Shown one piece after another: positions 38,001 to 51,520 of a stretch of DNA of 64,000 bases. The notes under the pieces were generated by a model. It was not told where the DNA came from. It ran no database searches and saw only the letters and a program-made list of their open reading frames with translations. A program made the position numbers and the translations under genes. The number at the start of each line of letters is the position of its first letter. Position 1 is the first letter of the stretch. This DNA is from Crossaster papposus (Eukaryota; Echinodermata; Asteroidea; Velatida; Solasteridae): the NCBI GenBank assembly GCA_037893245.1, contig JBAIAA010000606.1:248001-312000 (forward strand), read 5' to 3'.

Positions 38001-40332
38001 TTTCTTATGTGTATCTATGTACACGTGTATTGCCGCACTGGCCTATGTTGCCAGTGCCCTGACGCATGAGTCTCACAGTTTGGGTTCTTTCCATTGAGAA
38101 ATTTGGCAATATTTTGGCTCAGATGTCGAGCTGGTGAGTGTCTCTTCATTCTCGAACAACGTTGAGATTCGCAGCTCAGATATAAGTCGAGAAAATTATC
38201 CTCATTCGCAGCCACCTTTTCTGATGTGTATGTTTGTACACGTGTATTGCCGCATTGGCCTATGTCGACAGTGCCCTGACGCATGAGTCTCACGGTTTGG
38301 TTTTTTTCCAGTGAGAAATTTGGCAATATTTTGGCTCAGATGTTGAGCTGGTGAGTGTCTCTTCATTTTCAAACAACGTTGAGGTTTGCAGCTAATATAT
38401 AAGTCGAGAAAATTATCCTCATTCGCAGCCATCTTTTCTCATGTGTATGTTTGTACACGTGTATTGCCGCATAGGCCTATGCCGCCAGTGGCCTGACGCT
38501 TGAGTCTCACGGTTTGGGTTTTTTCCAGTGAGACATTTGGCAATAGTTTGGCTCAGATGTCGAGCTGGTGAGTGTCTCTTCATTCTCGAACAAAGTTGAG
38601 GTTCGCAGCTCAGATATAAGTCGAGAAAATTATCCTCATTCGCAGCAATGTTTTCTTATGTGTATCTATGTACACGTGTATTGCCGCACTGGCCTATGTC
38701 GCCAGTGCCCTGGCTCATGAGTCTCACAGTTTGGGTTCTTTCCATTGAGAAATTTGGCAATATTTTGGCTTAAATGTCGAGCTGGAGAGTGTCTCTTCAT
38801 TCTCGAACAACGTTGAGGTTCGCAGCTAAGATATAAGTCGAGAAAATTATCCTCATTCACAGCCACCTTTTCTTATGTGTATGTTTGTACACGTGTATTG
38901 CCGCGTTGGCCTATGCTGCCAGTGCCCTAACGCATGAGTCTCACAGTTTGGGTTCTTTCTATTGAGAAATTTGGCAATATTTTGGCTCCGATGTCGAGCT
39001 GGTGAGTGTCTCTTCATTCTCGAACAACGTTGAGGTTCGCAGCTCAAATATAAGTCGAGAAAATTATCCTCATTCGCAGCCATGTTTTCTTATGTGTATC
39101 TATGTACACGTGTATTGCGGCATTAGCCTATGTTGCCAGTGCCCTGACGCATGAGTCTCACAGTTTGGGTTCTTTCCATTGAGAAATTTGGCAATATTTT
39201 GGCTCAGATGTCGAGCTGGTGAGTGTCTATTCATTCTCGAACAACGTTGAGGTTCGCAGCTCAAATATAAGTCGAGAAAATTATCCTCATTCGCAGCCAT
39301 GTTTTTTATGTGTATCTATGTACACATGTATTGCCGCACTGGCCTATGTCGCCAATGCCCTGACTCATGAGTCTCACAGTTTGGGTTCTTTCCATTGAGA
39401 CATTTGGCAATATTTTGGCTCAGATGTCGAGCTGGTGAGTGTCTCTTCATTCTCGAACAACGTTGAGGTTCGCAGCTCAAATATAAGTCGAGAAAATTAT
39501 CCTCATTCGCAGCCATGTTTTTTATGTGTATCTATGTACACATGTATTGCCGCACTGGCCTATGTCGCCAGTGCCCTGACTCATGAGTCTCACAGTTTGG
39601 GTTCTTTCCATTGAGGAATTTGGCAATATTTTGGCTCAGATGTCGAGTCGGTGAGTATCTCTTCATTCTCGAACAACGTTGAGGTTCCCAGCTAAGATAT
39701 AAGTCGAGAAAATAATCCTCATTCGCAGCCACATTTTCTGATGTGTATGTTTGTACACGTGTAGTGCCGCATTGGCCTATGCCGCCAGTGGCCTGACGCA
39801 TGAATCTCATAGTTTGGGTTCTTTCCATTGAGAAATTTGGCAATATTTTGTCTCAGATGTCGAGCTGGTGAATGTCTCTTCATTCTCGAACAACGTTGAG
39901 GTTCGCAGCTCAGATATAAGTCTAGAAAATTATCCTCATTCGCAGCCATGTTTTCTTATGTGTATATATGTACACGTGTATTGCCGCATTGGCCTATGTC
40001 GCCAGTGCCCTGACGCATGAGTCTCACAGTTTGGGTCCCTTCCATTGAGAAAGTTGGCAATATTTTGATTCAGATATCGAGCTGGTGAGTGTCTCTTCAT
40101 TCTCGAACAACGTTGAGGTTCGCAGCTCAAATATAAGTCGAGAAAATTATCTTCATTCGCAGCCACCTTTTCTGATGTGTATGTTTGTACACTTGTATTG
40201 CCGCATAGGCCTGAGCCGTCAGTGCCCTGACACATGGGTCTCACGGTTTGGGTTTTTTCCAGTGAGAAATTTGGCAATATTTTGGCTCAGATGTCGAGCT
40301 GGTGAGTGTCTCTTCATTCTCGAACAACGTTG
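33485..40332 (+). repeat. Long-range duplication (offset 4989 bp)
   Basis: About 33485-35343 recurs at about 38474-40332 with an offset of 4989, two short of 23x217. The monomer order is conserved, including the GTAGTGCCGC, GCGTTGGCC, GAGTCGGTGAG and GATTCAGATATCGAG variants. The second copy has ATGTTTTTTATG where the first has ATGTTTTGTATG. Confidence 0.75.
35396..37999 (+). repeat. Two tandem 1302-bp (6-monomer) units
   Basis: About 35396-36697 recurs at 36698-37999 with an offset of exactly 6x217. Markers are CAGTTTGTGTTTTTTTCATTG, TTGTCAATATTTTGG, CTCGGACAACG, GAAAAGTATCC, AACATTGAGG, CAGCGCCCTTACGC and AACACCGTTGAGG. Differences include TCTCTACATTTTC (about 35755) versus TCTCTTCATTTTC, and CGAGTTGG plus GGTTCCTTCC only in the second copy. 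Confidence 0.85.
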
Positions 40333-42125
40333 AGGTTCGCAGCTCAGATATAAGTCGAGAAAATTATCCTCATTCGCAGCCACCTTTTGTTATGTGTATG
40401 TTTGTACACGTGTATTGCCGCATTGGCCTATGTCGCCAGTGCCCTGACGCATGAGTCTCACGGTTTGTGTTTTTTCCAGTGAGAAATTTGGCAATATTTT
40501 GGCTCAGATGTTGAGCTGGTGAGTGTCTCTTCATTTTCAAACAACGTTGAGGTTTGCAGCTAAGATATAAGTCGAGAAAATTATCCTCATTCGCAGCAAT
40601 GTTTTCTTATGTGTATCTATGTACACGTGTATTGCCGCACTGGCCTATGTTGCCAGTGCCCTGACGCATGAGTCTCACAGTTTGGGTTCTTTCCATTGAG
40701 AAATTTGGCAATATTTTGGCTCAGATGTCGAGCTGGTGAGTGTCTCTTCATTCTCGAACAACGTTGAGGTTCGCAGCTCAGATATAAGTCGAGAAAATTA
40801 TCCTCATTCGCAGCCACCTTTTCTGATGTGTATGTTTGTACACGTGTATTGCCGCATAGGCCTATGCCGCCAGTGGCCTGACGCATGAGTCTCACGGTTT
40901 GAGTTTTTTCCAGTGAGAAATTTGGCAATATTTTGGCTCAGATGTCGAGCTGGTGAGTGTCTCTTCATTCTCGAACAACGTTGAGTTTCGCAGCTCAAAT
41001 ATAAGTCGAGAAAATTATCCTCATTCGCAGCCACCTTTTCTGATGTGTATGTTTGTACACTTGTATTGCCGCATAGGCCTATGCCGTCAGTGCCCTGACG
41101 CATGGGTCTCACGGTTTGGTTTTTTTACATTGAGAAATTTGGCAATATTTTGGCTCCGATGTCGAGCTGGTGAGTGTCTTTTCATTCTCGAACAACGTTG
41201 AGGTTCGCAGCTCAGATATAAGTCGAGAAAATTATCCTCATTCGCAGCCACCTTTTCTGATGTGTATCTATGTACACGTGTATTGCCACACTGGCCTATG
41301 TCGCCAATGCCCTGACTCATGAGTCTCACAGTTTGGGTTCTTTCCATTGAGAAATTTGGCAATATTTTGGCTCAGATGTCGAGCTGGTGAGTGTCTCTTC
41401 ATTCTCGAACAACGTTGAGGTTCGCAGCTCAAATATAAGTCGAGAAAATTATCCTCATTCGCAGCCATGTTTTCTTATGTGTATCTATGTACACGTATAT
41501 TGCCGCATTGGCCTATGTCGCCAGTGCCCTGACGCACGAGTCTCACAGTTTGTGTGCTTTCCATTGAGAAAGTTGGCAATATTTTGGCTCAGATGTCGAG
41601 CTGGTGAGTATCTCTTCATTCTCGAACAACGTTGAGGTTCCCAGCTAAGATATAAGTTGAGAAAATAATCCTCATTCGCAGCCACCTTTTCTGATGTGTA
41701 TGTTTGTACACTTGTATTGCCGCATAGGCCTATGCCGTCAGTGCCCTGACGCATGGGTCTCACGGTTTGTTTTTTTTACAGTGAGAAATTTGGCAATATT
41801 TTGGCTCCGACGTCGAGCTGGTGAGTGTCTCTTCATTCTCGAACAACGTTGAGGTTCGCAGCTCAGATATAAGTCGAGAAAATTATCCTCATTCGCAGCC
41901 ACCTTTTTCTGATGTGTATCTATGTACACGTGTATTGCCGCACTGGCCTATGTCGCCAATGCCCTGACTCATGAGTCTCACAGTTTGGGTTCTTTCCATT
42001 GAGAAATTTGGCAATATTGTGGCTCAGATGTCGAGCTGGTGAGTGTCTCTTCATTCTCGAACAACGTTGAGGTTCGCAGCTCAAATATAAGTCGAGAAAA
42101 TTATCCTCATTCGCAGCCATGTTTT

Positions 42126-42193
42126 CTTATGTGTATCTGTGTACACGTGTATTGCCGCATTGGCCTATGTAGCCAGTGCCCTGACGCATGAGT
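42126..42193 (+). repeat. 68-bp truncated monomer 1
   Basis: Two CTTATGTGTATCT landmarks are 68 bp apart. The unit runs from CTTATG through TACACGTGTATTG and GGCCTATGTAGCC to CATGAGT, then restarts, skipping the 149 bp that include the tRNA-like part. Its first landmark reads TCTGTGTACAC. Confidence 0.9.
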
Positions 42194-44798
42194 CTTATGT
42201 GTATCTATGTACACGTGTATTGCCGCATTGGCCTATGTATCCAGTGCCCTGACGCATGAGTCTCACAGTTTGGGTTCTTTCCATTTCGAAATTTGGCAAT
42301 AATTTGGCTCAGATGTCGAGCTGGTGAGTGTCTCTTCATTCTCGAACAACGTTGAGTTTCGCAGCTCAAATATAAGTCGAGAAAATTATCCTCATTCGCA
42401 GCCACCTTTTCTGATGTGTATGTTCGTACACGTGTATTGCCGCATAGGCCTATGCCGCCAGTGGCCTGACGCATGTGTCTCATGGTTTGGGTTTTTTCCA
42501 GTGAGAAATTTGGCAATATTTTGGCTCAGATGTCGAGCTGGTGAGTGTCTCTTCATTCTCGAACAAAGTTGAGTTTCGCAGCTCAGATATAAGTCGAGAA
42601 AATAATCCTCATTCGCAGCAATGTTTTCTTATGTGTATCTATGTACACGTGTATTGCCGCACTGTCCTATGTCGCCAGTGCCCTGACTCATGAGTCTCAC
42701 AGTTTGGGTTCTTTCCATTGAGAAATTTGGCAATATTTTGGCTCAGATGTCGAGCTGGAGAGTGTCTCTTCATTCTCGAACAACGTTGAGGTTCGCAGCT
42801 CAGATACAAGTCGAAAAAATTATCCTCATTCGCAGCCATGTTTTCTTATGTGTATATATGTACACGTGTATTGCCGCATAGGCCTATGTCGCCAGTGCCC
42901 TGACGCATGAGTCTCACGGTTTGGTTTTTTTCCAGTGAGAAGTTTGGCAATATTTTGGCTCAGATGTCGAGCTGGTGAGTGTCTCTTCATTCTCGAACAA
43001 CGTTGAGTTTCGCAGCTCAAATATAAGTCGAGAAAATTATCCTCATTCGCAGCCACCTTTTCTGATGTGTATGTTTGTACACTTGTATTGCCGCATAGGC
43101 CTATGCCGTCAGTGCCCTGACGCATGGGTCTCACGGTTTGGTTTTTTTACATTGAGAAATTTGGCAATATTTTGGCTCCGATGTCGAGCTGGTGAGTGTC
43201 TTTTCATTCTCGAACAACGTTGAGGTTCGCAGCTCAGATATAAGTAGAGAAAATTATCCTCATTCGCAGCCACCTTTTCTGATGTGTATCTATGTACACG
43301 TGTATTGCCGCACTGGCCTATGTCGCCAATGCCCTGACTCATGAGTCTCACAGTTTGGGTTCTTTCCATTGAGAAATTTGGCAATATTTTGGCTCAGATG
43401 TCGAGCTGGTGAGTGTCTCTTCATTCTCGAACAACGTTGAGGTTCGCAGCTCAAATATAAGTCGAGAAAATTATCCTCATTCGCAGCCATGTTTTCTTAT
43501 GTGTATCTAGGTACACGTATATTGCCGCATTGGCCTATGTCGCCAGTGCCCTGACGCATGAGTCTCACAGTTTGGGTGCTTTCCATTGAGAAAGTTGGCA
43601 ATATTTTGGCTCAGATGTCGAGCTGGTGAGTATCTCTTCATTCTCGAACAACGTTGAGGTTCCCAGCTAAGATATAAGTCGAGAAAATAATCCTCATTCG
43701 CAGCCACCTTTTCTGATGTGTATGTTTGTACACTTGTATTGCCGCATAGGCCTATGCCGTCAGTGCCCTGACGCATGGGTCTCACGGTTTGGTTTTTTTA
43801 CATTGAGAAATTTGGCAATATTTTGGCTCCGATGTCGAGCTGGTGAGTGTCTTTTCATTCTCGAACAACGTTGAGGTTCGCAGCTCAGATATAAGTCGAG
43901 AAAATTATCCTCATTCGCAGCCACCTTTTCTGATGTGTATCTATGTACACGTGTATTGCCACACTGGCCTATGTCGCCAATGCCCTGACTCATGAGTCTC
44001 ACAGTTTGGGTTCTTTCCATTGAGAAATTTGGCAATATTTTGGCTCAGATGTCGAGCTGGTGAGTGTCTCTTCATTCTCGAACAACGTTGAGGTTCGCAG
44101 CTCAAATATAAGTCGAGAAAATTATCCTCATTCGCAGCCATGTTTTCTTATGTGTATCTATGTACACGTATATTGCCGCATTGGCCTATGTCGCCAGTGC
44201 CCTGACGCACGAGTCTCACAGTTTGTGTGCTTTCCATTGAGAAAGTTGGCAATATTTTGGCTCAGATGTCGAGCTGGTGAGTATCTCTTCATTCTCGAAC
44301 AACGTTGAGGTTCCCAGCTAAGATATAAGTTGAGAAAATAATCCTCATTCGCAGCCACCTTTTCTGATGTGTATGTTTGTACACTTGTATTGCCGCATAG
44401 GCCTATGCCGTCAGTGCCCTGACGCATGGGTCTCACGGTTTGTTTTTTTTACAGTGAGAAATTTGGCAATATTTTGGCTCCGACGTCGAGCTGGTGAGTG
44501 TCTCTTCATTCTCGAACAACGTTGAGGTTCGCAGCTCAGATATAAGTCGAGAAAATTATCCTCATTCGCAGCCACCTTTTTCTGATGTGTATCTATGTAC
44601 ACGTGTATTGCCGCACTGGCCTATGTCGCCAATGCCCTGACTCATGAGTCTCACAGTTTGGGTTCTTTCCATTGAGAAATTTGGCAATATTGTGGCTCAG
44701 ATGTCGAGCTGGTGAGTGTCTCTTCATTCTCGAACAACGTTGAGGTTCGCAGCTCAAATATAAGTCGAGAAAATTATCCTCATTCGCAGCCATGTTTT

Positions 44799-44866
44799 CT
44801 TATGTGTATCTGTGTACACGTGTATTGCCGCATTGGCCTATGTAGCCAGTGCCCTGACGCATGAGT
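44799..44866 (+). repeat. 68-bp truncated monomer 2
   Basis: This is the copy within the second 2673-bp unit, with the same TCTGTGTACAC start and GAGTCTTATG joint. Confidence 0.9.
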
Positions 44867-46820
44867 CTTATGTGTATCTATGTACACGTGTATTGCCGCA
44901 TTGGCCTATGTATCCAGTGCCCTGACGCATGAGTCTCACAGTTTGGGTTCTTTCCATTTCGAAATTTGGCAATAATTTGGCTCAGATGTCGAGCTGGTGA
45001 GTGTCTCTTCATTCTCGAACAACGTTGAGTTTCGCAGCTCAAATATAAGTCGAGAAAATTATCCTCATTCGCAGCCACCTTTTCTGATGTGTATGTTCGT
45101 ACACGTGTATTGCCGCATAGGCCTATGCCGCCAGTGGCCTGACGCATGTGTCTCATGGTTTGGGTTTTTTCCAGTGAGAAATTTGGCAATATTTTGGCTC
45201 AGATGTCGAGCTGGTGAGTGTCTCTTCATTCTCGAACAAAGTTGAGTTTCGCAGCTCAGATATAAGTCGAGAAAATAATCCTCATTCGCAGCAATGTTTT
45301 CTTATGTGTATCTATGTACACGTGTATTGCCGCACTGTCCTATGTCGCCAGTGCCCTGACTCATGAGTCTCACAGTTTGGGTTCTTTCCATTGAGAAATT
45401 TGGCAATATTTTGGCTCAGATGTCGAGCTGGAGAGTGTCTCTTCATTCTCGAACAACGTTGAGGTTCGCAGCTCAGATACAAGTCGAAAAAATTATCCTC
45501 ATTCGCAGCCATGTTTTCTTATGTGTATATATGTACACGTGTATTGCCGCATAGGCCTATGTCGCCAGTGCCCTGACGCATGAGTCTCACGGTTTGGTTT
45601 TTTTCCAGTGAGAAGTTTGGCAATATTTTGGCTCAGATGTCGAGCTGGTGAGTGTCTCTTCATTCTCGAACAACGTTGAGTTTCGCAGCTCAAATATAAG
45701 TCGAGAAAATTATCCTCATTCGCAGCCACCTTTTCTGATGTGTATGTTTGTACACTTGTATTGCCGCATAGGCCTATGCCGTCAGTGCCCTGACGCATGG
45801 GTCTCACGGTTTGGTTTTTTTACATTGAGAAATTTGGCAATATTTTGGCTCCGATGTCGAGCTGGTGAGTGTCTTTTCATTCTCGAACAACGTTGAGGTT
45901 CGCAGCTCAGATATAAGTAGAGAAAATTATCCTCATTCGCAGCCACCTTTTCTGATGTGTATCTATGTACACGTGTATTGCCGCACTGGCCTATGTCGCC
46001 AATGCCCTGACTCATGAGTCTCACAGTTTGGGTTCTTTCCATTGAGAAATTTGGCAATATTTTGGCTCAGATGTCGAGCTGGTGAGTGTCTCTTCATTCT
46101 CGAACAACGTTGAGGTTCGCAGCTCAAATATAAGTCGAGAAAATTATCCTCATTCGCAGCCATGTTTTCTTATGTGTATCTAGGTACACGTATATTGCCG
46201 CATTGGCCTATGTCGCCAGTGCCCTGACGCATGAGTCTCACAGTTTGGGTGCTTTCCATTGAGAAAGTTGGCAATATTTTGGCTCAGATGTCGAGCTGGT
46301 GAGTATCTCTTCATTCTCGAACAACGTTGAGGTTCCCAGCTAAGATATAAGTTGAGAAAATAATCCTCATTCGCAGCCACCTTTTCTGATGTGTATGTTT
46401 GTACACTTGTATTGCCGCATAGGCCTATGCCGTCGGTGCCCTGACGCATGGTTCTCACGGTTTGGTTTTTTTACAGTGAGAAATTTGGCAATATTTTGGC
46501 TCCGATGTCGAGCTGGTGAGTGTCTCTTCATTCTCGAACAACGTTGAGGTTCGCAGCTCAGATATAAGTCGAGAAAATTATCCTCATTCGCAGCCACCTT
46601 TTTCTGATGTGTATCTATGTACACGTGTATTGCCGCACTGGCCTATGTCGCCAATGCCCTGACTCATGAGTCTCACAGTTTGGGTTCTTTCCATTGAGAA
46701 ATTTGGCAATATTTTGGCTCAGATGTCGAGCTGGTGAGTGTCTCTTCATTCTCGAACAACGTTGAGGTTCGCAGCTCAAATATAAGTCGAGAAAATTATC
46801 CTCATTCGCAGCCATGTTTT

Positions 46821-46888
46821 CTTATGTGTATCTGTGTACACGTGTATTGCCGCATTGGCCTATGTAGCCAGATCCCTGACGCATGAGT
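46821..46888 (+). repeat. 68-bp truncated monomer 3
   Basis: Same joint; this copy carries CCAGATCCCTGAC instead of CCAGTGCCCTGAC. Confidence 0.9.
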
Positions 46889-47434
46889 CTTATGTGTATC
46901 TATGTACACGTGTATTGCCGCATTGGCCTATGTATCCAGTGCCCTGACGCATGAGTCTCACAGTTTGGGTTCTTTCCATTTCGAAATTTGGCAATAATTT
47001 GGCTCAGATGTCGAGCTGGTGAGTGTCTCTTCATTCTCGAACAACGTTGAGTTTTGCAGCTCAAATATAAGTCGAGAAAATTATCCTCATTCGCAGCCAC
47101 CTTTTCTGATGTGTATCTATGTACACGTGTATTGCCGCACTGGCCTATGTCGCCAATGCCCTGACTCATGAGTCTCACAGTTTGGGTTCTTTCCATTGAG
47201 AAATTTGGCAATATTTTGGCTCAGATGTCGAGCTGGTGAGTGTCTCTTCATTCTCGAACAACGTTGAGGTTCGCAGCTCAAATATAAGTCGAGAAAATTA
47301 TCCTCATTCGCAGCCATGTTTTCTTATGTGTATCTATGTACACGTGTATTGCCGCATAGGCCTATGTCGCCAGTGCCCTGACGCATGAGTCTCACAGTTT
47401 GGGTTCTTTCTATTGAGAAATTTGGCAATATTTT

Positions 47435-47519
47435 GGCTCCGATGTCGAGCTGGTGAGTGTCTCTTCATTCTGGAACAACGTTGAGGTTCGCAGCTCAAAT
47501 ATAAGTCGATAACATTATT
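47435..47519 (+). repeat. 85-bp truncated monomer 1 (subtype a)
   Basis: Successive GGCTC landmarks are 85 bp apart. The unit keeps the A-box-like to AAAATTAT part and then jumps to GGCTCAG, omitting 132 bp. This subtype has CTGGAACAACG and GATAACATTATTGG. Confidence 0.9.
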
Positions 47520-48604
47520 GGCTCAGATGTCGAGCTGGTGAGTGTCTCTTCATTCTCGAACAACGTTGAGGTTCGCAGCTCAAATATAAGTCGAGAAAAT
47601 TATCCTCATTCGCAGCCACCTTTTCTGATGTGTATCTATGTACACGTGTATTGCCGCACTGGCCTATGTCGCCAATGCCCTGACTCATGAGTTTCACAGT
47701 TTGGGTTCTTTCCATTGAGAAATTTGGCAATATTTTGGCTCAGATGTCGAGCTGGTGAGTGTCTCTTCATTCTCGAACAACGTTGAGGTTCGCAGCTCAA
47801 ATATAAGTCGAGAAAATTATCCTCATTCGCAGCCATGTTTTCTTATGTGTATCTATGTACACGTGTATTGCCGCATTGGCCTATGTAGCCAGTGCCCTGA
47901 CGCATGAGTCTCACAGTTTGAGTTCTTTCCATTTCGAAATTTGGCAACAATTTGGCTCAGATGTCGAGATGGTGAGTGTCTCTTCATTCTCGAACAACGT
48001 TGAGGTTCGCAGCTAAGATATAAGTCGAAATAATTATCCTCATTCGCCGCCACCTTTTCTTATGTGTATCTATGTACACGTGTATTGCCGCATAGGCATA
48101 TGTCGCCAGTGCCCTGACGCATGAGTCTCACAGTTTGGGTTCTTTCTATTGAGAAATTTGGCAATATTTTGGCTCCGATGTCGAGCTGGTGAGTGTCTCT
48201 TCATTCTCGAACAACGTTGAGGTTCGCAGCTCAAATATAAGTCGAGAAAATTATCCTCATTCGCAGCCACCTTTTCTGATGTGTATGTTTGTACACTTGT
48301 ATTGCCACACTGGCCTATGTCGCCAGTGCCCTGACGCATGAGTCTCACAGTTTGGGTCCTTTCCATTGAGAAAGTTGGCAATATTTTGGCTCCGATGTCG
48401 AGCTGGTGAGTGTCTCTTCATTCTCGAACAACGTTGAGGTTCGCAGCTCAAATATAAGTCGAGAACATTATCCTCATTCGCAGCCATGTTTTCTTATGTG
48501 TATCTATGTACACGTGTATTGCCGCAAAGGCCTATGTCGCCAGTGCCCTGACGCATGAGTCTCACAGTTTGGGTTCTTTCTATTGAGAAATTTGGCAATA
48601 TTTT

Positions 48605-48689
48605 GGCTCCGATGTCGAGCTGGTGAGTGTCTCTTCATTCTCGAACAACGTTGAGGTTCGCAGCTCAAATATAAGTCGAGAAAATTATT
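48605..48689 (+). repeat. 85-bp truncated monomer 2 (subtype b)
   Basis: Same joint with GAGAAAATTATTGG and the normal CTCGAACAACG. Confidence 0.9.
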
Positions 48690-49980
48690 GGCTCAGATGT
48701 CGAGCTGGTGAGTGTCTCTTCATTCTCGAACAACGTTGAGGTTCGCAGCTCAAATATAAGTCGAGAAAATTTTCCTCATTCGCAGCCACCTTTTCTGATG
48801 TGTATCTATGTACACGTGTATTGCCGCACTGGCCTATGTCGCCAATGCCCTGACTCATGAGTCTCACAGTTTGGGTTCTTTCCATTGAGAAATTTGGCAA
48901 TATTTTGGCTCAGATGTCGAGCTGGTGAGTGTCTCTTCATTCTCGAACAACGTTGAGGTTCGCAGCTCAAATATAAGTCGAGAAAATTATCCTCATTCGC
49001 AGCCATGTTTTCTTATGTGTATCTATGTACACGTGTATTGCCGCATTGGCCTATGTAGCCAGTGCCCTGACGCATGAGTCTCACAGTTTGAGTTCTTTCC
49101 ATTTCGAAATTTGGCAACAATTTGGCTCAGATGTCGAGATGGTGAGTGTCTCTTCATTCTCGAACAACGTTGAGGTTCGCAGCTAAGATATAAGTCGAAA
49201 TAATTATCCTCATTCGCCGCCACCTTTTCTTATGTGTATGTTTGTACACGTGTATTGCCGCATAGGCCTATGCCGCCAGTGGCCTGACGCATGAGTCTCA
49301 CGGTTTGGGTTTTTTCCAGTGAGAAGTTTGGCAATATTTTGGATCATATGTCGAGCTGGTGAGTGTCTCTTCATTCTCGAACAACGTTGAGGTTCGCAGC
49401 TCAAATATAAGTCGAGAAAATTATCCTCATTCGCAGCCACCTTTTCTGATGTGTATGTTTGTACACGTGTATTGCCGCATAGGCCTATGCCGCCAGTGGC
49501 CTGACGCATGAGTCTCATGGTTTGGGTTTTTTCCAGTGAGAAATTTGGCTCCGATGTCGAGCTGGTGAGTGTCTCTTCATTCTCGAACAACGTAGAGGTT
49601 CGCAGCTCAAATATAAGTCGAGAACATTATCCTCATTCGCAGCCATGTTTTCTTATGTGTATCTATGTACACGTGTATTGCCGCATAGGCCTATGTCGCC
49701 AGTGCCCTGACGCATGAGTCTCACAGTTTGGGTTCTTTCTATTGAGAAATTTGGCAATATTTTGGCTCCGATGTCGAGCTGGTGAGTGTCTCTTCATTCT
49801 CGAACAACGTTGAGGTTCGCAGCTCAAATATAAGTCGAGAACATTATCCTCATTCGCAGCCATGTTTTCTTATGTGTATCTATGTACACGTGTATTGCCG
49901 CATAGGCCTATGTCGCCAGTGCCCTGACGCATGAGTCTCACAGTTTGGGTTCTTTCTATTGAGAAATTTGGCAATATTTT

Positions 49981-50065
49981 GGCTCCGATGTCGAGCTGGT
50001 GAGTGTCTCTTCATTCTCGAACAACGTTGAGGTTCGCAGCTCAAATATAAGTCGATAAAATTATT
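49981..50065 (+). repeat. 85-bp truncated monomer 3 (subtype c)
   Basis: Same joint with GATAAAATTATTGG, intermediate between subtypes a and b. Confidence 0.9.
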
Positions 50066-50170
50066 GGCTCAGATGTCGAGCTGGTGAGTGTCTCTTCATT
50101 CTCGAACAACGTTGAGGTTCGCAGCTCAAATATAAGTCGAGAAAATTATCCTCATTCGCAGCCATGTTTT

Positions 50171-50238
50171 CTTATGTGTATCTATGTACACGTGTATTGC
50201 CGCATTGGCCTATGTAGCCAGTGCCCTGACGCATGAGT
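50171..50238 (+). repeat. 68-bp truncated monomer 4
   Basis: The joint here reads GAGTCGTATG, one base different from the GAGTCTTATG of the others; the start is TCTATGTACAC. Confidence 0.85.
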
Positions 50239-51435
50239 CGTATGTGTATCTATGTACACGTGTATTGCCGCATTGGCCTATGTAGCCAGTGCCCTGACGC
50301 ATGAGTCTCACAGTTTGAGTTCTTTCCATTTCGAAATTTGGCAACAATTTGGCTCAGATGTCGAGATGGTGAGTGTCTCTTCATTCTCGAACAACGTTGA
50401 GGTTCGCAGCTAAGATATAAGTCGAAATAATTATCCTCATTCGCCGCCACCTTTTCTTATGTGTATGTTTGTACACGTGTATTGCCGCATAGGCCTATGC
50501 CGCCAGTGGCCTGACGCATGAGTCTCACGGTTTGGGTTTTTTCCAGTGAGAAGTTTGGCAATATTTTGGCTCAGATGTCGAGCTGGTGAGTGTCTCTTCA
50601 TTCTCGAACAACGTTGAGGTTCGCAGCTCAAATATAAGTCGAGAAAATTATCCTCATTCGCAGCCACCTTTTCTGATGTGTATGTTTGTACACGTGTATT
50701 GCCGCATAGGCCTATGCCGCCAGTGGCCTGACGCATGAGTCTCATGGTTTGGTTTTTTTCCAGTGAGAAGTTTGGCAATATTTTGGCTCAGATGTCGAGC
50801 TGGTGAGTGTCTCTTCATTCTCGAACAACGTTGAGGTTCGCAGCTCAAATATAAGTCGAGAAAATTATCCTCATTCGCAGCCACCTTTTCTGATGTGTAT
50901 GTTTGTACACTTGTATTGCCACATTGGCCTATGTCGCCAGTGCCCTGACGCATGAGTCTCACAGTTTGGGTCCTTTCCATTGAGAAAGTTGGCAATATTT
51001 TGGCTCCGATGTCGAGCTGGTGAGTGTCTCTTCATTCTCGAACAACGTAAAGGTTCGCAGCTCAAATATAAGTCGAGAACATTATCCTCATTCGCAGCCA
51101 TGTTTTCTTATGTGTATCTATGTACACGTGTATTGCCGCATAGGCCTATGTCGCCAGTGCCCTGACGCATGAGTCTCACAGTTTGGGTTCTTTCTATTGA
51201 GAAATTTGGCAATATTTTGGCTCCGATGTCGAGCTGGTGAGTGTCTCTTCATTCTCGAACAACGTTGAGGTTCGCAGGTCAAATATAAGTCGAGAACATT
51301 ATCCTCATTCGCAGCCATGTTTTCTTATGTGTATCTATGTACACGTGTATTGCCGCATAGGCATATGTCGCCAGTGCCCTGACGCATGAGTCTCACAGTT
51401 TGGGTTCTTTCTATTGAGAAATTTGGCAATATTTT

Positions 51436-51520
51436 GGCTCCGATGTCGAGCTGGTGAGTGTCTCTTCATTCTCGAACAACGTTGAGGTTCGCAGCTCAAA
51501 TATAAGTCGAGAAAATTATT
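51436..51520 (+). repeat. 85-bp truncated monomer 4 (subtype b)
   Basis: GAGAAAATTATTGG joint; it precedes the first 1323-bp unit. Confidence 0.9.

Larger units (their letters stand above)
41017..46362 (+). repeat. Two tandem 2673-bp higher-order units
   Basis: About 41017-43689 recurs at 43690-46362 with an offset of 2673 = 12x217 + 68 + 1. The 68 is the short unit each copy contains (42126, 44799) and the extra base is an ACCTTTTTCTG run. Shared markers are CGTATATTGCC, GTTTGTGTGCTTTCC, CATTTCGAAATTTGG, GTCTTTTCATTC and AAGTAGAGAAAAT. The following 46363-47090 resembles the 41.7-42.4 kb part of the unit, including a third 68-bp unit. Confidence 0.85.
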
